Assembly (NCBI GenBank): GCA_964514215.1
Contig: CAZEPW010000010.1
Coordinates: 1 to 64,000, forward strand
Direction of reading: 5' to 3'
Length of the DNA stretch: 64,000 nt
Source: CAYQUC01 sp964514215
GTDB taxonomy: Bacteria; Pseudomonadota; Gammaproteobacteria; UBA6429; Thiohalophilaceae
Part shown: piece after piece, positions 24,452 to 33,683 of the stretch
Layout of the letters: every line of letters starts with the position of its first letter
Position numbering within the stretch: the first letter of the stretch is position 1
Program-made: the position numbers and the translations under genes
Notes under the pieces: generated by a model
What the model was told of the DNA's origin: nothing
The model's database searches: none
Seen by the model: only the letters and a program-made list of their open reading frames with translations

Positions 24452-26728
24452 ATGAAAACATCAAATGCCACAGATTCAAATTCTAATCCCCGTGATAGCT
24501 GGCGTATTAAATGGATAAGCCAGCCAGTATTTAAATTATTTAAAAAAATAACACCTCCAATGTCTGATACTGAAAAAGAGGCTATCGATGCTGGTACAGT
24601 TTGGTGGGATGGTGAATTATTTAGTGGCAAACCTAATTGGAAGAAAATTCGTCAATCAAAACCTGGGCACTTATCAGAAGAGGAGCAAGCCTTTGTTGAT
24701 GGCCCGGTTAATACCTTGTGTGAAATGTTAAACGATTGGGAGTTAAATCAAAGAGACTATGATTTACCAGAAGATGTGTGGCGATTTATTAAAGATGAAG
24801 GTTTCCTCAGTTTAATTATTCCCAAACAGTATGGTGGTAAGGAATTTTCAGCACTTGCCCACTCTGAAATCGTAATGAAAATTTCAACTCGAAGTGTTGC
24901 TGCTGCGGTTACTGTGATGGTTCCTAATTCACTTGGTCCAGGCAAACTTATTTTGGAATACGGTACTAAAGAACAAAAAAATTATTACTTACCTCGTTTA
25001 GCTAAAGGTGACGATATTCCCTGTTTTGCATTAACCAGTCCCGATGCAGGAAGTGATGCTGGTGCTATTCCAGACTTTGGTATCGTTTGCAAACAAGATT
25101 ATAATGGCGAAAAAGATGTTTTAGGTGTTCGAGTTACATGGGAAAAACGTTATATCACTCTAGGTCCTATTGCGACTTTACTTGGCCTTGCTTTTAAATT
25201 ATATGATCCAGGTCATTTGATTGGAGAACAAGAGTCCTTGGGAATAACTTGTGCTTTAATTCCAACCAATACCCCAGGAGTTAATATAGGACGACGCCAC
25301 CTCCCTTTAAATGTTATGTTTATGAATGGTCCAAACAGTGGTAAAGATGTTTTTATTCCGATGGATTGGTTAATTGGCGGCGTTGAACGTGCGGGACAAG
25401 GCTGGAGAATGTTAATGGAATGTCTGGCCGATGGGCGCTCAATTTCGCTGCCTGCTTTATCAACTGGAGCTGGTAAATTAGCAAGCCGAACTGTTGGCGG
25501 TTATTCTCGAATACGACGACAATTTAAATTACCCATTGGCCGTTTTGAAGGCGTGCAAGAAGCACTAGCACGAATTGCCGGATCAACATATAAAATGGAT
25601 GCAGCAAGAACCTTAACTGCAACTGCGTTAGATAAAGGTGAAAAACCATCTGTAATTTCAGCCATAGTAAAATATAATTTGACCGAAAGTATGAGGGAAA
25701 CGATTAATGATGCTATGGATGTTTTAGGCGGTGCAGGAATTTGTCTCGGTCCACAAAATGTTATGGGGCGAGCATATCAAGCAATTCCAATTAGCATTAC
25801 AGTCGAAGGTGCTAATATATTAACACGTTCGATGATAATTTTTGGTCAGGGTGCAGTTCGTTCACACCCTTATATTTTTCAAGAAATGGATGCTATAAAT
25901 TCTACAGATCCAGAAGAATCTATTAAAAAATTTGATCGCGCTTTATTTGGCCATATCCGATATTTTATTAGTAATGCTTACCGTTCGTTTTATCATGCTC
26001 TAACAAGTTCGTTTTTTGTTTTTGTCGGCGCTACCGGAAAAACCAGACGGTATTATCAACATACTACTAGGCTAAGTGCTGCATTCGCCTTGCTTGCGGA
26101 TATATCCATTATGATGTTTGGTAGTTCTTTAAAACGAAAAGAAAAAATTTCTGGACGACTTGCTGATATTTTAAGTCAACTATATCTTTTAACTGCGGTA
26201 ATGAAACGGTTTGAAGATCAAGGTTCACATAAAGACGACATACCTTTACTCAAATGGGTATGTGAAGATACATTATTTACAATTCAAGAAAAAATGGATG
26301 GCTTATTATCGAACTTACCAATTAGACCTGCAGCATGGATTATACGTTTGATAATATTCCCTCTCGGAAGACAATTTTCGAGACCATCGGATAAATTGGG
26401 AACAACTATTGCAGAAATTTTACTCTCACCTTCGGATAGCCGAAACCGTTTAACGAAAGGAATGTTTATTCCGGGTGACACTAATCAACAAGTTGCTAGA
26501 ATTGATGATGCATTAATCAAAATAATTACAGCAGAACACATTGAAAGAAAAGTCTACCGTGAACTTCGCGATGTTGATGAAAGTTTTAATGACATGAATA
26601 GCATGATTTATGCTGCTGTTGAGAAAAATATCATCACTCAAGAAGAAGCCGACATATTACAAACTGCAGAAAAAGCCCGGAGTGACGTTATTAAAGTAGA
26701 TGACTTTCCAGGTGACTTTAAAATATAA
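24452..26728 (+). CDS. fadE: Acyl-CoA dehydrogenase FadE
   Basis: FAD enzyme catalysing the first step of fatty-acid beta-oxidation, acyl-CoA to trans-2-enoyl-CoA. 758 residues against 814 in E. coli: the family's N-terminal hydrophobic segment of about 60 residues is missing, and the protein begins at the region equivalent to SAPVFRGFRKVMPPMS (here SQPVFKLFKKITPPMS, 19-34). Diagnostic blocks are TEKEAIDAGT, CFALTSPDAGSDAGAIPD, and TVEGANILTRSMIIFGQGA, with E452 as the likely catalytic base. AGGAG 6 bases before the ATG is a strong ribosome site. First gene of an operon with fadI 27 bases downstream. Confidence 0.95.
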   Translation: MKTSNATDSNSNPRDSWRIKWISQPVFKLFKKITPPMSDTEKEAIDAGTVWWDGELFSGKPNWKKIRQSKPGHLSEEEQAFVDGPVNTLCEMLNDWELNQRDYDLPEDVWRFIKDEGFLSLIIPKQYGGKEFSALAHSEIVMKISTRSVAAAVTVMVPNSLGPGKLILEYGTKEQKNYYLPRLAKGDDIPCFALTSPDAGSDAGAIPDFGIVCKQDYNGEKDVLGVRVTWEKRYITLGPIATLLGLAFKLYDPGHLIGEQESLGITCALIPTNTPGVNIGRRHLPLNVMFMNGPNSGKDVFIPMDWLIGGVERAGQGWRMLMECLADGRSISLPALSTGAGKLASRTVGGYSRIRRQFKLPIGRFEGVQEALARIAGSTYKMDAARTLTATALDKGEKPSVISAIVKYNLTESMRETINDAMDVLGGAGICLGPQNVMGRAYQAIPISITVEGANILTRSMIIFGQGAVRSHPYIFQEMDAINSTDPEESIKKFDRALFGHIRYFISNAYRSFYHALTSSFFVFVGATGKTRRYYQHTTRLSAAFALLADISIMMFGSSLKRKEKISGRLADILSQLYLLTAVMKRFEDQGSHKDDIPLLKWVCEDTLFTIQEKMDGLLSNLPIRPAAWIIRLIIFPLGRQFSRPSDKLGTTIAEILLSPSDSRNRLTKGMFIPGDTNQQVARIDDALIKIITAEHIERKVYRELRDVDESFNDMNSMIYAAVEKNIITQEEADILQTAEKARSDVIKVDDFPGDFKI

Positions 26729-26755
26729 AATTATAAATAAATTGTTGAGGAACAA

Positions 26756-28123
26756 ATGGCTGCTATAAAGAAAAAAACTGCTAACAAAAAAGTTGTCGCA
26801 GCAACAAAAAAAACGAGTACAAAAAAGACTAAACAACTTCGTGAAGTATATGTAGTTGATGGCAGTCGCACACCATTTCTTAAAGCTCGCGGCCGGCCAG
26901 GTCCATTTAAGGCGATTGATTTGGCACTTGGCTGTGCCCGCCCGTTAATGGCTAGACAAAAGTTTAATGCCGATACTATCGATGAAGTCATTGTTGGTTG
27001 TGTCATGCCTGGACCTGATGAAGCTAATATAGCGCGTATATTAGCATTGCGTTTAGGTTGTGGTAAGCACGTACCTGCTTGGACTGTGCAAAGAAACTGT
27101 GCATCAGGACTACAAGCATTGGATTGTGCCATGAAAGATATTGGAACAGGTAAGGCTGAAATTGTGTTAGCTGGTGGCGTTGAAGCCATGAGCCATGCGC
27201 CAATATTATTTAATGATACTATGGTGAATTGGTTAAGTGATTTGTATTCCAGTAAAACCTTCATGGATAAACTGAAAACCATAAGTCAATTACGATTAAA
27301 ACATTTAAAACCCATTATTGCATTAATTAGAGGCTTAACTGATCCAGTCGTCGGTCTATCGATGGGACAAACAGCAGAAAACCTTGCTTATAAATTTAAT
27401 ATCGATAGAGCAACTATGGATAATTATGCAACACAAAGTCATCACCGCCTTTCTGCAGCTCAAGATAATAATTTTTTAGATGAAATTGATACCATATATA
27501 GCACCCAAGGAAAATTTTACAATCAAGATGATGGTGTGCGTAAAGATTCTAATGTTGAGGGTTTGGCTAAATTAAAACCCGTGTTTGATCGTCATTTTGG
27601 AAAAGTAACAGCAGGAAATAGTGCTCAAATAACTGATGGCGCATCAATGTTAATATTGGCTAGTGAAAAAGCGGTTAAAAAATATGATTTGCCTATTTTA
27701 GGTAAGTTGCTTGACACCGAATGGGCTGGATTAGAGCCTGCTCAAATGGGGCTAGGGCCAGTACATGCCATGACACCGTTATTAAAACGAAATAAATTAG
27801 AAATATCGGATATTGACTACTGGGAAATTAATGAAGCTTTTGCAACACAAGTGCTCGCTAATGTAGAAGCATGGAAAGATAAAGATTACTGCAAAACACA
27901 TTTAGGGTTAAAAGCACCTTTGGGTGAAATTCCGTCTGATAAATTAAATATAGATGGTGGTGGTGTTAGCTTGGGTCATCCTGTTGGCGCATCAGGGGCT
28001 AGAATTGTATTGCATTTATTTACTATATTAAAACGCATGAACTCTAAACAAGGCATAGCAAGTCTGTGCATTGGTGGTGGACAAGGTGGTGCCATTTTAA
28101 TAGAAAGAGTTGAGGAACTTTAA
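26756..28123 (+). CDS. fadI: 3-ketoacyl-CoA thiolase FadI with lysine-rich N-terminal extension
   Basis: Cleaves 3-ketoacyl-CoA with CoA to release acetyl-CoA. 455 residues against 436 for E. coli FadI. The thiolase fold begins at about 29 (REVYVVDGSRTPF); nucleophile C115 in RNCASGLQ, His in GGGVSLGHPVGASGA, and the second Cys in SLCIGGGQGGA are all present. Residues 4-27 are a tail with eleven lysines and many Ala/Thr, resembling a histone-H1-like segment, which is not a usual part of thiolases. GAGGA before the ATG fixes the start, so the tail is translated. fadJ follows after 3 bases; FadI and FadJ form the soluble complex. Confidence 0.93.
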   Translation: MAAIKKKTANKKVVAATKKTSTKKTKQLREVYVVDGSRTPFLKARGRPGPFKAIDLALGCARPLMARQKFNADTIDEVIVGCVMPGPDEANIARILALRLGCGKHVPAWTVQRNCASGLQALDCAMKDIGTGKAEIVLAGGVEAMSHAPILFNDTMVNWLSDLYSSKTFMDKLKTISQLRLKHLKPIIALIRGLTDPVVGLSMGQTAENLAYKFNIDRATMDNYATQSHHRLSAAQDNNFLDEIDTIYSTQGKFYNQDDGVRKDSNVEGLAKLKPVFDRHFGKVTAGNSAQITDGASMLILASEKAVKKYDLPILGKLLDTEWAGLEPAQMGLGPVHAMTPLLKRNKLEISDIDYWEINEAFATQVLANVEAWKDKDYCKTHLGLKAPLGEIPSDKLNIDGGGVSLGHPVGASGARIVLHLFTILKRMNSKQGIASLCIGGGQGGAILIERVEEL

Positions 28124-28126
28124 GCA

Positions 28127-30175
28127 ATGACTACAAATAATTATAAAAACTGGAATGTTCGTCGAGATGATAATGACATATTGTGGTTAGAAATAGATAA
28201 AGAAAATACCAATACTAACGTGTTATCAAAAGATGTTTTATTGGAGCTAGAAGAAGAGTTAAATTTAATTAAAAAAGACCTTCCTCGAGGTGTTGTGTTT
28301 TTGTCAGGCAAGAAAAATGGTTTTATTGCTGGCGCGGATATCAATGAATTCACCACATTTGAGTCTAAAGAAGATGCTCTTATTGCAATACAGCGTGGAC
28401 ATAAAATAATGAATGCTATTGAAGCATTAAAGTGTACTACTGTTGCGCTAATTCATGGTCATTGTTTTGGGGGAGGTTTAGAACTTGCGCTTGCCTGTAA
28501 TTATAGAGTTGCTGAAGATGATCCAAAAACTAAGCTTGGCTTACCAGAGGTTTTATTAGGTATTCATCCGGGATTTGGTGGTAGCTTTCGTATGATTAGA
28601 GCGGCAGGACCAATGTCAGGAATGACTGCGATGTTAACCGGTAAAAGTTATATTGCCAAAGTAGCTAAAAAAATGGGGTTTGTGGATTATGTCGTACCAC
28701 GTCGGCATTTTATTAATGCCGCTGAAAGTATAATCTTAAAACCAAGAACACCTCAAAAAAAATATCAAACTAAAAATACTATAAATAAAATATTAAATCA
28801 TAAATTTATTCGACCTCTAGTAGCAAAGCTTTTAACTAAAAATGTTGCAAAAAAAGCCAGTCGAGTTCACTACCCTGCTCCCTATGCCTTAATCGATTTA
28901 TGGGTTAGTTATTATGATAACCCAAAGAAAATGCTAGAAGAAGAAGCTAATTCAATTGCAAAATTATTAGTTGGTAAAACGGCGCAAAACTTAGTTCGAG
29001 TGTTTAAATTAAAAGAGCAATTAAAGAATACTGGTTCTAAAGTTAACTATGAACCAAAACATATTCATGTGATTGGCGGTGGAATAATGGGCGGCGATAT
29101 TGCTATTTGGTGTGCATTAAAAGGCTTTAATGTAACTATACAAGATCAAAATCATGAGGTTTTAGCTAAGGTAATTCAACGTGCTTATAAACTTTATAAA
29201 AAACGTTTGAAAGCACCCAGATTAATTCAACAAGCACTCGATAGATTGGTGCCCGATGATAAGGGTATCAGTTTACCTCAAGCTGATATAGTTATTGAAG
29301 CCATTTTTGAAGATATTGAAGCGAAGCAAAATTTATATAAAGACATAGAACCTAAATTAAAAGATGGTGCTATTTTAGCAACTAATACTTCTAGCATCCC
29401 TCTTCAAAAATTAAGTAGTGTGCTAAAATCACCAAATCGGTTAGTTGGTTTGCATTTTTTTAATCCTGTTGCAATGATGCCTCTCGTTGAAATTGTAAAA
29501 ACCCCTGACACAGAAGATGATATTTATAATAAAGCTGCCAGTTTTACCAAACAAATTGATAGACTACCGTTATTAGTAAACAGTACTCCAGGATTTTTAG
29601 TTAACAGAATATTAATGCCCTATTTAATGGAAGCCGTTATTATGGTTGATGAGGGCATTCCTGCTCAATTAATTGATAAAGCGGCATTAGAATTTGGTAT
29701 GCCAATGGGGCCAATTGAATTAGCAGATACCGTTGGTCTTGATATTTGTCTACACGTAGCCGAAATTTTATCTGAATCAATGACTATTTCTGTACCTTCA
29801 AGTTTAACTAATTTAGTCGCTCAAAAAAAGCTTGGTAAAAAAACCGGTCAAGGATTTTATACGTTCCAAAAAGGTAAGCCCGTTAAAAGTAAGCAAGAAA
29901 AATCAACAGTAATCCCAAGTAATATTAGTGAACGGCTTATCTTAATTTTGGTAAACGAAGCAGTCTCTTGTTTAAGAGAGGGGGTTGTAGAATCAGAAGA
30001 TATGGTTGATGCGGGAATAATTTTTGGAACGGGTTTTGCTCCTTTTAGGGGTGGCCCACTTCACTACACAAACACGAGAGGTGGTGATCAGTTGTTAAAA
30101 AAATTAGAACAATTACAACATACATTCGGTGATCGATTTAAACCCGATGATGGTTGGTCAAAAATTTTTGCTTAA
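28127..30175 (+). CDS. fadJ: Multifunctional beta-oxidation protein FadJ (enoyl-CoA hydratase / 3-hydroxyacyl-CoA dehydrogenase)
   Basis: Hydrates enoyl-CoA and oxidises 3-hydroxyacyl-CoA with NAD+. 682 residues, slightly shorter than E. coli FadJ (714). The crotonase half (1-200) has GFIAGADINEF, HGHCFGGGLELALACNYRVA and LGLPEVLLGIHPGFGG, carrying both catalytic glutamates. The dehydrogenase half begins with the NAD loop VIGGGIMGGDIA near 317, then LHFFNPVAMMPLVEIV with the catalytic His, and TPGFLVNRIL. A second C-terminal helical domain contains GTGFAPFRGGPLHY. Spaced 3 bases after fadI, so the alpha/beta complex is cotranslated. fadJ/fadI naming (rather than fadB/fadA) rests on the thiolase partner and gene order. 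Confidence 0.92.
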   Translation: MTTNNYKNWNVRRDDNDILWLEIDKENTNTNVLSKDVLLELEEELNLIKKDLPRGVVFLSGKKNGFIAGADINEFTTFESKEDALIAIQRGHKIMNAIEALKCTTVALIHGHCFGGGLELALACNYRVAEDDPKTKLGLPEVLLGIHPGFGGSFRMIRAAGPMSGMTAMLTGKSYIAKVAKKMGFVDYVVPRRHFINAAESIILKPRTPQKKYQTKNTINKILNHKFIRPLVAKLLTKNVAKKASRVHYPAPYALIDLWVSYYDNPKKMLEEEANSIAKLLVGKTAQNLVRVFKLKEQLKNTGSKVNYEPKHIHVIGGGIMGGDIAIWCALKGFNVTIQDQNHEVLAKVIQRAYKLYKKRLKAPRLIQQALDRLVPDDKGISLPQADIVIEAIFEDIEAKQNLYKDIEPKLKDGAILATNTSSIPLQKLSSVLKSPNRLVGLHFFNPVAMMPLVEIVKTPDTEDDIYNKAASFTKQIDRLPLLVNSTPGFLVNRILMPYLMEAVIMVDEGIPAQLIDKAALEFGMPMGPIELADTVGLDICLHVAEILSESMTISVPSSLTNLVAQKKLGKKTGQGFYTFQKGKPVKSKQEKSTVIPSNISERLILILVNEAVSCLREGVVESEDMVDAGIIFGTGFAPFRGGPLHYTNTRGGDQLLKKLEQLQHTFGDRFKPDDGWSKIFA

Positions 30176-30187
30176 AGGACTGATGTC

Positions 30188-31990
30188 TTGAATAAAATAA
30201 CAGATTATATACCTTATCAAAGATTAAATAGTCTTCATCATTTATTTTTAACTCGAGTTGAACGCAGCCCTGATGATGTAGCCTACACACAATACAATAT
30301 CGAAAAATTAAGTTGGGAAAATTTTACATGGAGTGAAGTGTCATTATTAGTTGCGAAATGGTCAAATATAATGAGACAAGATGGCCTTAGTAAAGGTGAT
30401 CGAGTTGCAATCATGTTACCCAATTGTATTGAATGGATAATTTGTGATCAAGCTGCATTCAACTTAGGTTTGATTGTTGTACCGCTTTATATAAATGATC
30501 GAGCAGAAAATACGGGTTACATTATTAAAGAAACACAAGCTAAGTTAATTGTGTTTAAAACAGATGAACAGTGGATGATCCTTAACGAAGCGATGATGCA
30601 TTTATCAAGCGTCACTCGTTTTGTATCAATTGAATCTGTAACTGATACTGCTGATGAACGCTATATAAAACTTGATGAATGGATTTCTGAGTCATCAGAT
30701 AATTTACCAGAACCTGTGGATATCGATCAGAATTCCTTAGCTACAATCGTTTTTACATCAGGAACTACGGGAAGACCTAAGGGCGTTATGTTAAGCCACA
30801 AAAATATTTTGTGGAATACCCATGCTTGCTCGGCAACTGAAGATTTTTGTCCCGATGATGTTTTTTTATCATTTTTACCACTTTCTCATATGTTTGAAAG
30901 AACAGTCGGCTATTACTTACCCATTATGTGTGGTTCGAAGGTTGCTTACGCTCGTTCCATTGAACAACTTGGCGAAGATTTACAATCGATAAAACCGACT
31001 GTCCTTGTTACTGTACCTCGAATTTTTGAGCGTGTTTATAATAAAATACAATTAGGATTAAATGAAAAATCAAAACTAGCTAAATTTTTATTTAACCAAT
31101 CTGTCAATATTGGTTGGCAACGATTTTTGATTAATCAAAATAAAGCATCAAAAAGCATAACGCAAATTTTTTGGCCTATATTAAATTTTCTTGTTGCAAG
31201 TAAAATTATGGCTAAATTAGGCGGTAATTTACGTTTAGCTATTAGCGGTGGCGCTCCCTTGTCACTTGATATAGCTAAGACTTTTATTGGCTTAGGGTTA
31301 ACTTTGTCACAAGGTTATGGTATGACAGAAGCTAGTCCTGTTGTTTGCACAAATGAGTTAGACGACAATGAACCCGGTAGTGTTGGACAAACTTTAATTG
31401 ATGTTGAAGTTACTTTAGGTGATAAGGATGAATTACTCGTGAGAAGCCCAGGAATTATGATGGGCTATTGGAATAATGATGAAGCTACGCAAAAAGTGAT
31501 TGATGGCGATAATTGGTTACATACCGGTGATAAGGCAAAAATAGTTAATCGTCATATTTACATAACAGGAAGGTTGAAAGAAATTTTAGTATTATCCAAT
31601 GGAGAGAAAGTGCCGCCGTCTGATATTGAGCTTGCAATTTCCAGTGATCCTATAATTGATCAAGCCATGTTAGTGGGTGAAGGAAAACCATTTTTATCCG
31701 CAATACTTGTTTTGAATTCTGTTCTTTGGGGAAATTTACTCACCGAGCACTATATCAGTCTTTCTGCAATAGAGAGTTTAAAAGATCCTAGAGCAATTGA
31801 AATAATATTGAATCTGATTGCTAATAAATTAATAAATTTCCCTGGATATACTGATATTTACCGTATAATTTTAACTTTAGAACCTTGGACAGTTGAAGCA
31901 GGTCTAATAACCCCAACACTGAAATTAAAACGTTCCAATATTATAAAATTATATCAAAATGATATTGATGAATTATATAAAGGACATTAG
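30188..31990 (+). CDS. Long-chain acyl-CoA synthetase (AMP-forming)
   Basis: Activates free fatty acids to acyl-CoA with ATP for the beta-oxidation genes upstream. 600 residues. P-loop-like motif TIVFTSGTTGRPKGVMLSHKN near 190-210, A5 motif QGYGMTEASPVV near 380, A7 LHTGDKAKI and A8 GRLKEILVLSNGEKVPP, the form typical of the FadD15/long-chain group. The start is TTG at 30188, supported by AAAGGA at 30174-30179 and the absence of an ATG in frame near it. It lies 12 bases after fadJ and is followed by a thioesterase. Substrate chain length is inferred from the family. Confidence 0.9.
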   Translation: MNKITDYIPYQRLNSLHHLFLTRVERSPDDVAYTQYNIEKLSWENFTWSEVSLLVAKWSNIMRQDGLSKGDRVAIMLPNCIEWIICDQAAFNLGLIVVPLYINDRAENTGYIIKETQAKLIVFKTDEQWMILNEAMMHLSSVTRFVSIESVTDTADERYIKLDEWISESSDNLPEPVDIDQNSLATIVFTSGTTGRPKGVMLSHKNILWNTHACSATEDFCPDDVFLSFLPLSHMFERTVGYYLPIMCGSKVAYARSIEQLGEDLQSIKPTVLVTVPRIFERVYNKIQLGLNEKSKLAKFLFNQSVNIGWQRFLINQNKASKSITQIFWPILNFLVASKIMAKLGGNLRLAISGGAPLSLDIAKTFIGLGLTLSQGYGMTEASPVVCTNELDDNEPGSVGQTLIDVEVTLGDKDELLVRSPGIMMGYWNNDEATQKVIDGDNWLHTGDKAKIVNRHIYITGRLKEILVLSNGEKVPPSDIELAISSDPIIDQAMLVGEGKPFLSAILVLNSVLWGNLLTEHYISLSAIESLKDPRAIEIILNLIANKLINFPGYTDIYRIILTLEPWTVEAGLITPTLKLKRSNIIKLYQNDIDELYKGH

Positions 31991-31992
31991 TT

Positions 31993-32406
31993 ATATCCCA
32001 ACATACTGACCAATATCCAAATCACTTAGAAGCACTAATCCGTGTATTAGCGATGCCTGCTGACACCAATGCTGCGGGTGATATTTTTGGTGGTTGGTTA
32101 ATGTCGCAAGTTGACATTGCGGGAAGTATCGCGGCATATCGTTATGCTGGTGGACGTGTTGTTACCGTTTCTGTTAATGATTTTGTTTTTCTAAAGCCAG
32201 TTTATATAGGTGATTTGGTTAGTATTTTTGCCAATGTTGAATCTGTAGGTAATACCTCAATGAAAGTTTCAATTGTTGCATATGCTCAACGAAAGAGAGG
32301 TGAAGATGAGTGTGATCAGGTAGCTACTGCAACATTAACATTTGTTGCATTAGATGAAAATCGAAAACCAAGGAAAGTGATCTCAAAAAATAAATTAGAT
32401 TGTTAG
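31993..32406 (+). CDS. YciA-type acyl-CoA thioesterase, start codon unclear (possible ATA)
   Basis: Hotdog-fold enzyme that hydrolyses acyl-CoA to free acid and CoA. The family core is complete: RVLAMPADTNAAGDIFGGWLMSQVDIAGS, VNDFVFLKPVYIGDLV and VATATLTFVALDE. The first ATG (32053) lies inside the conserved RVLAMPADTN, so starting there would cut off about 20 residues and part of the motif. Upstream the frame is open only back to a TAA at 31978-31980 and has no ATG, GTG or TTG. AAAGGA at 31979-31984 points to the ATA at 31993, 8 bases on. ATA (137 residues) is therefore my best start, possibly a mutated ATG; the fallback is 32053 (117 residues). Last gene of the beta-oxidation operon. Confidence 0.75.
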   Translation: MSQHTDQYPNHLEALIRVLAMPADTNAAGDIFGGWLMSQVDIAGSIAAYRYAGGRVVTVSVNDFVFLKPVYIGDLVSIFANVESVGNTSMKVSIVAYAQRKRGEDECDQVATATLTFVALDENRKPRKVISKNKLDC

Positions 32407-32410
32407 TAAA

Positions 32411-33574
32411 TTAAATCTTAAATTGTGCCACAAGTTGATGTAATTCACCCGATAAACGAGCAAGCTCATTGCTCGCACGTTCAGTTTCTCCTGCACCTTC
32501 AGAAGTTTGGGAAGATATCTCGCTGATATTGGTTATATTACGATTCATTTCTTCAGTAACTGCATTTTGTTCTTCAGCTGCACTTGCAATTTGTGTATTC
32601 ATATCATTAATAATACTTACGGCTGATGTAATTGCTTGTAAAGAAGCAACGGCTTCTCCAGCTTGTTGCGCACCTTCTTGCGCTTTTACACGACCTTTTT
32701 CCATGACTTGCACTGCTGATTTTGCACCCGATTGTAATTTTTCAATCATATCATGTATTTCTTGAGTTGACTCTTGAGTCCTGCTTGCTAATGTTCGAAC
32801 TTCATCAGCAACAACAGCAAAACCTCGGCCTTGCTCTCCTGCTCGAGCCGCTTCAATTGCAGCATTCAGTGCTAACAAATTTGTCTGCTCAGCTATTCCT
32901 CGTATAACATCTAACACGGTTCCTATACTATCGCTATGTTCATCCAGCTCTCTAATGACTACGGCTGCATTTTCAACATCGCTTGCTAATTCTTTAATTG
33001 TTTTAGTTGCATGTTGAACAACATCCCTACCACTGGTTGCTTCGGAATCAGCATTTCCTGCCGCAGCAGCAGCATCAGTTGCATTACGAGCAACCTCTTG
33101 TACAGTTGCCGACATTTGATTCATCGCTGTAGCAACTTGATCAGTTTCAGTTAATTGATTTAGAACTTGCGTGCTACTTTGATTTGCAATTGTAGAAACT
33201 TGCTCAGCAGCTGTAGTGAGTTGTGCCGATGAACTATTAACTTGTTGTACAAAAGCTTGAAACTTATCCAGCATATTATTAAATGCATATGCTGTTTCAC
33301 CAATTTCATCACTTGAATTAAATTCAATTCTACGACTTAGATCAGAGTTTGATTCTATCTCATTTATGACTTTATTTAGATTGTTAATAGGATTTAATAT
33401 CGAACGAATAATGATTAATCCGATTACAATGGAAATAATAATTACTGTGCCGACAGCTATATAGAAATTCATGCTATCGGGTTTTAAAGCAGTCACCTGC
33501 AATGACATACTTAAACTTATTATACTAATAAAACCAAAAATCAATTTATTTTTTAAGGTAATAAATTTTTTCAT
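32411..33574 (-). CDS. Methyl-accepting chemotaxis-type protein without periplasmic sensor
   Basis: 387 residues from ATG 33574 with GGAG upstream; a TTG at 33580 is too close to it. Two membrane helices (about 11-29 and 36-57) are separated by only a handful of residues, so there is no periplasmic ligand domain. A HAMP domain (58-110) and a methyl-accepting signalling domain follow, with the hairpin tip EQTNLLALNAAIEAARAGEQGRGFAVVADEVRTLA. It ends in FKI with no CheR-binding pentapeptide. No other chemotaxis genes are in the window. It may sense membrane or cytoplasmic state (energy taxis or Tfp control); this is inference. It converges with the thioesterase gene, 4 bases apart. Confidence 0.9.
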   Translation of the reverse strand: MKKFITLKNKLIFGFISIISLSMSLQVTALKPDSMNFYIAVGTVIIISIVIGLIIIRSILNPINNLNKVINEIESNSDLSRRIEFNSSDEIGETAYAFNNMLDKFQAFVQQVNSSSAQLTTAAEQVSTIANQSSTQVLNQLTETDQVATAMNQMSATVQEVARNATDAAAAAGNADSEATSGRDVVQHATKTIKELASDVENAAVVIRELDEHSDSIGTVLDVIRGIAEQTNLLALNAAIEAARAGEQGRGFAVVADEVRTLASRTQESTQEIHDMIEKLQSGAKSAVQVMEKGRVKAQEGAQQAGEAVASLQAITSAVSIINDMNTQIASAAEEQNAVTEEMNRNITNISEISSQTSEGAGETERASNELARLSGELHQLVAQFKI

Positions 33575-33683
33575 GCTCAATTTTCTCCGGCAACTATAGA
33601 GATACCTTTAATAAAGTCTTAATCGGCAGTTAATGAAGCATTCTTTAATTTTAAGTAGCTTAAATCAGGGATAAGGTAATAAA

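Noticed and set aside
26731..27282. 183-codon minus-strand frame over the start of fadI
   Set aside because: Its sequence is the reverse reading of the Lys-rich tail and thiolase core; fadI is certain.
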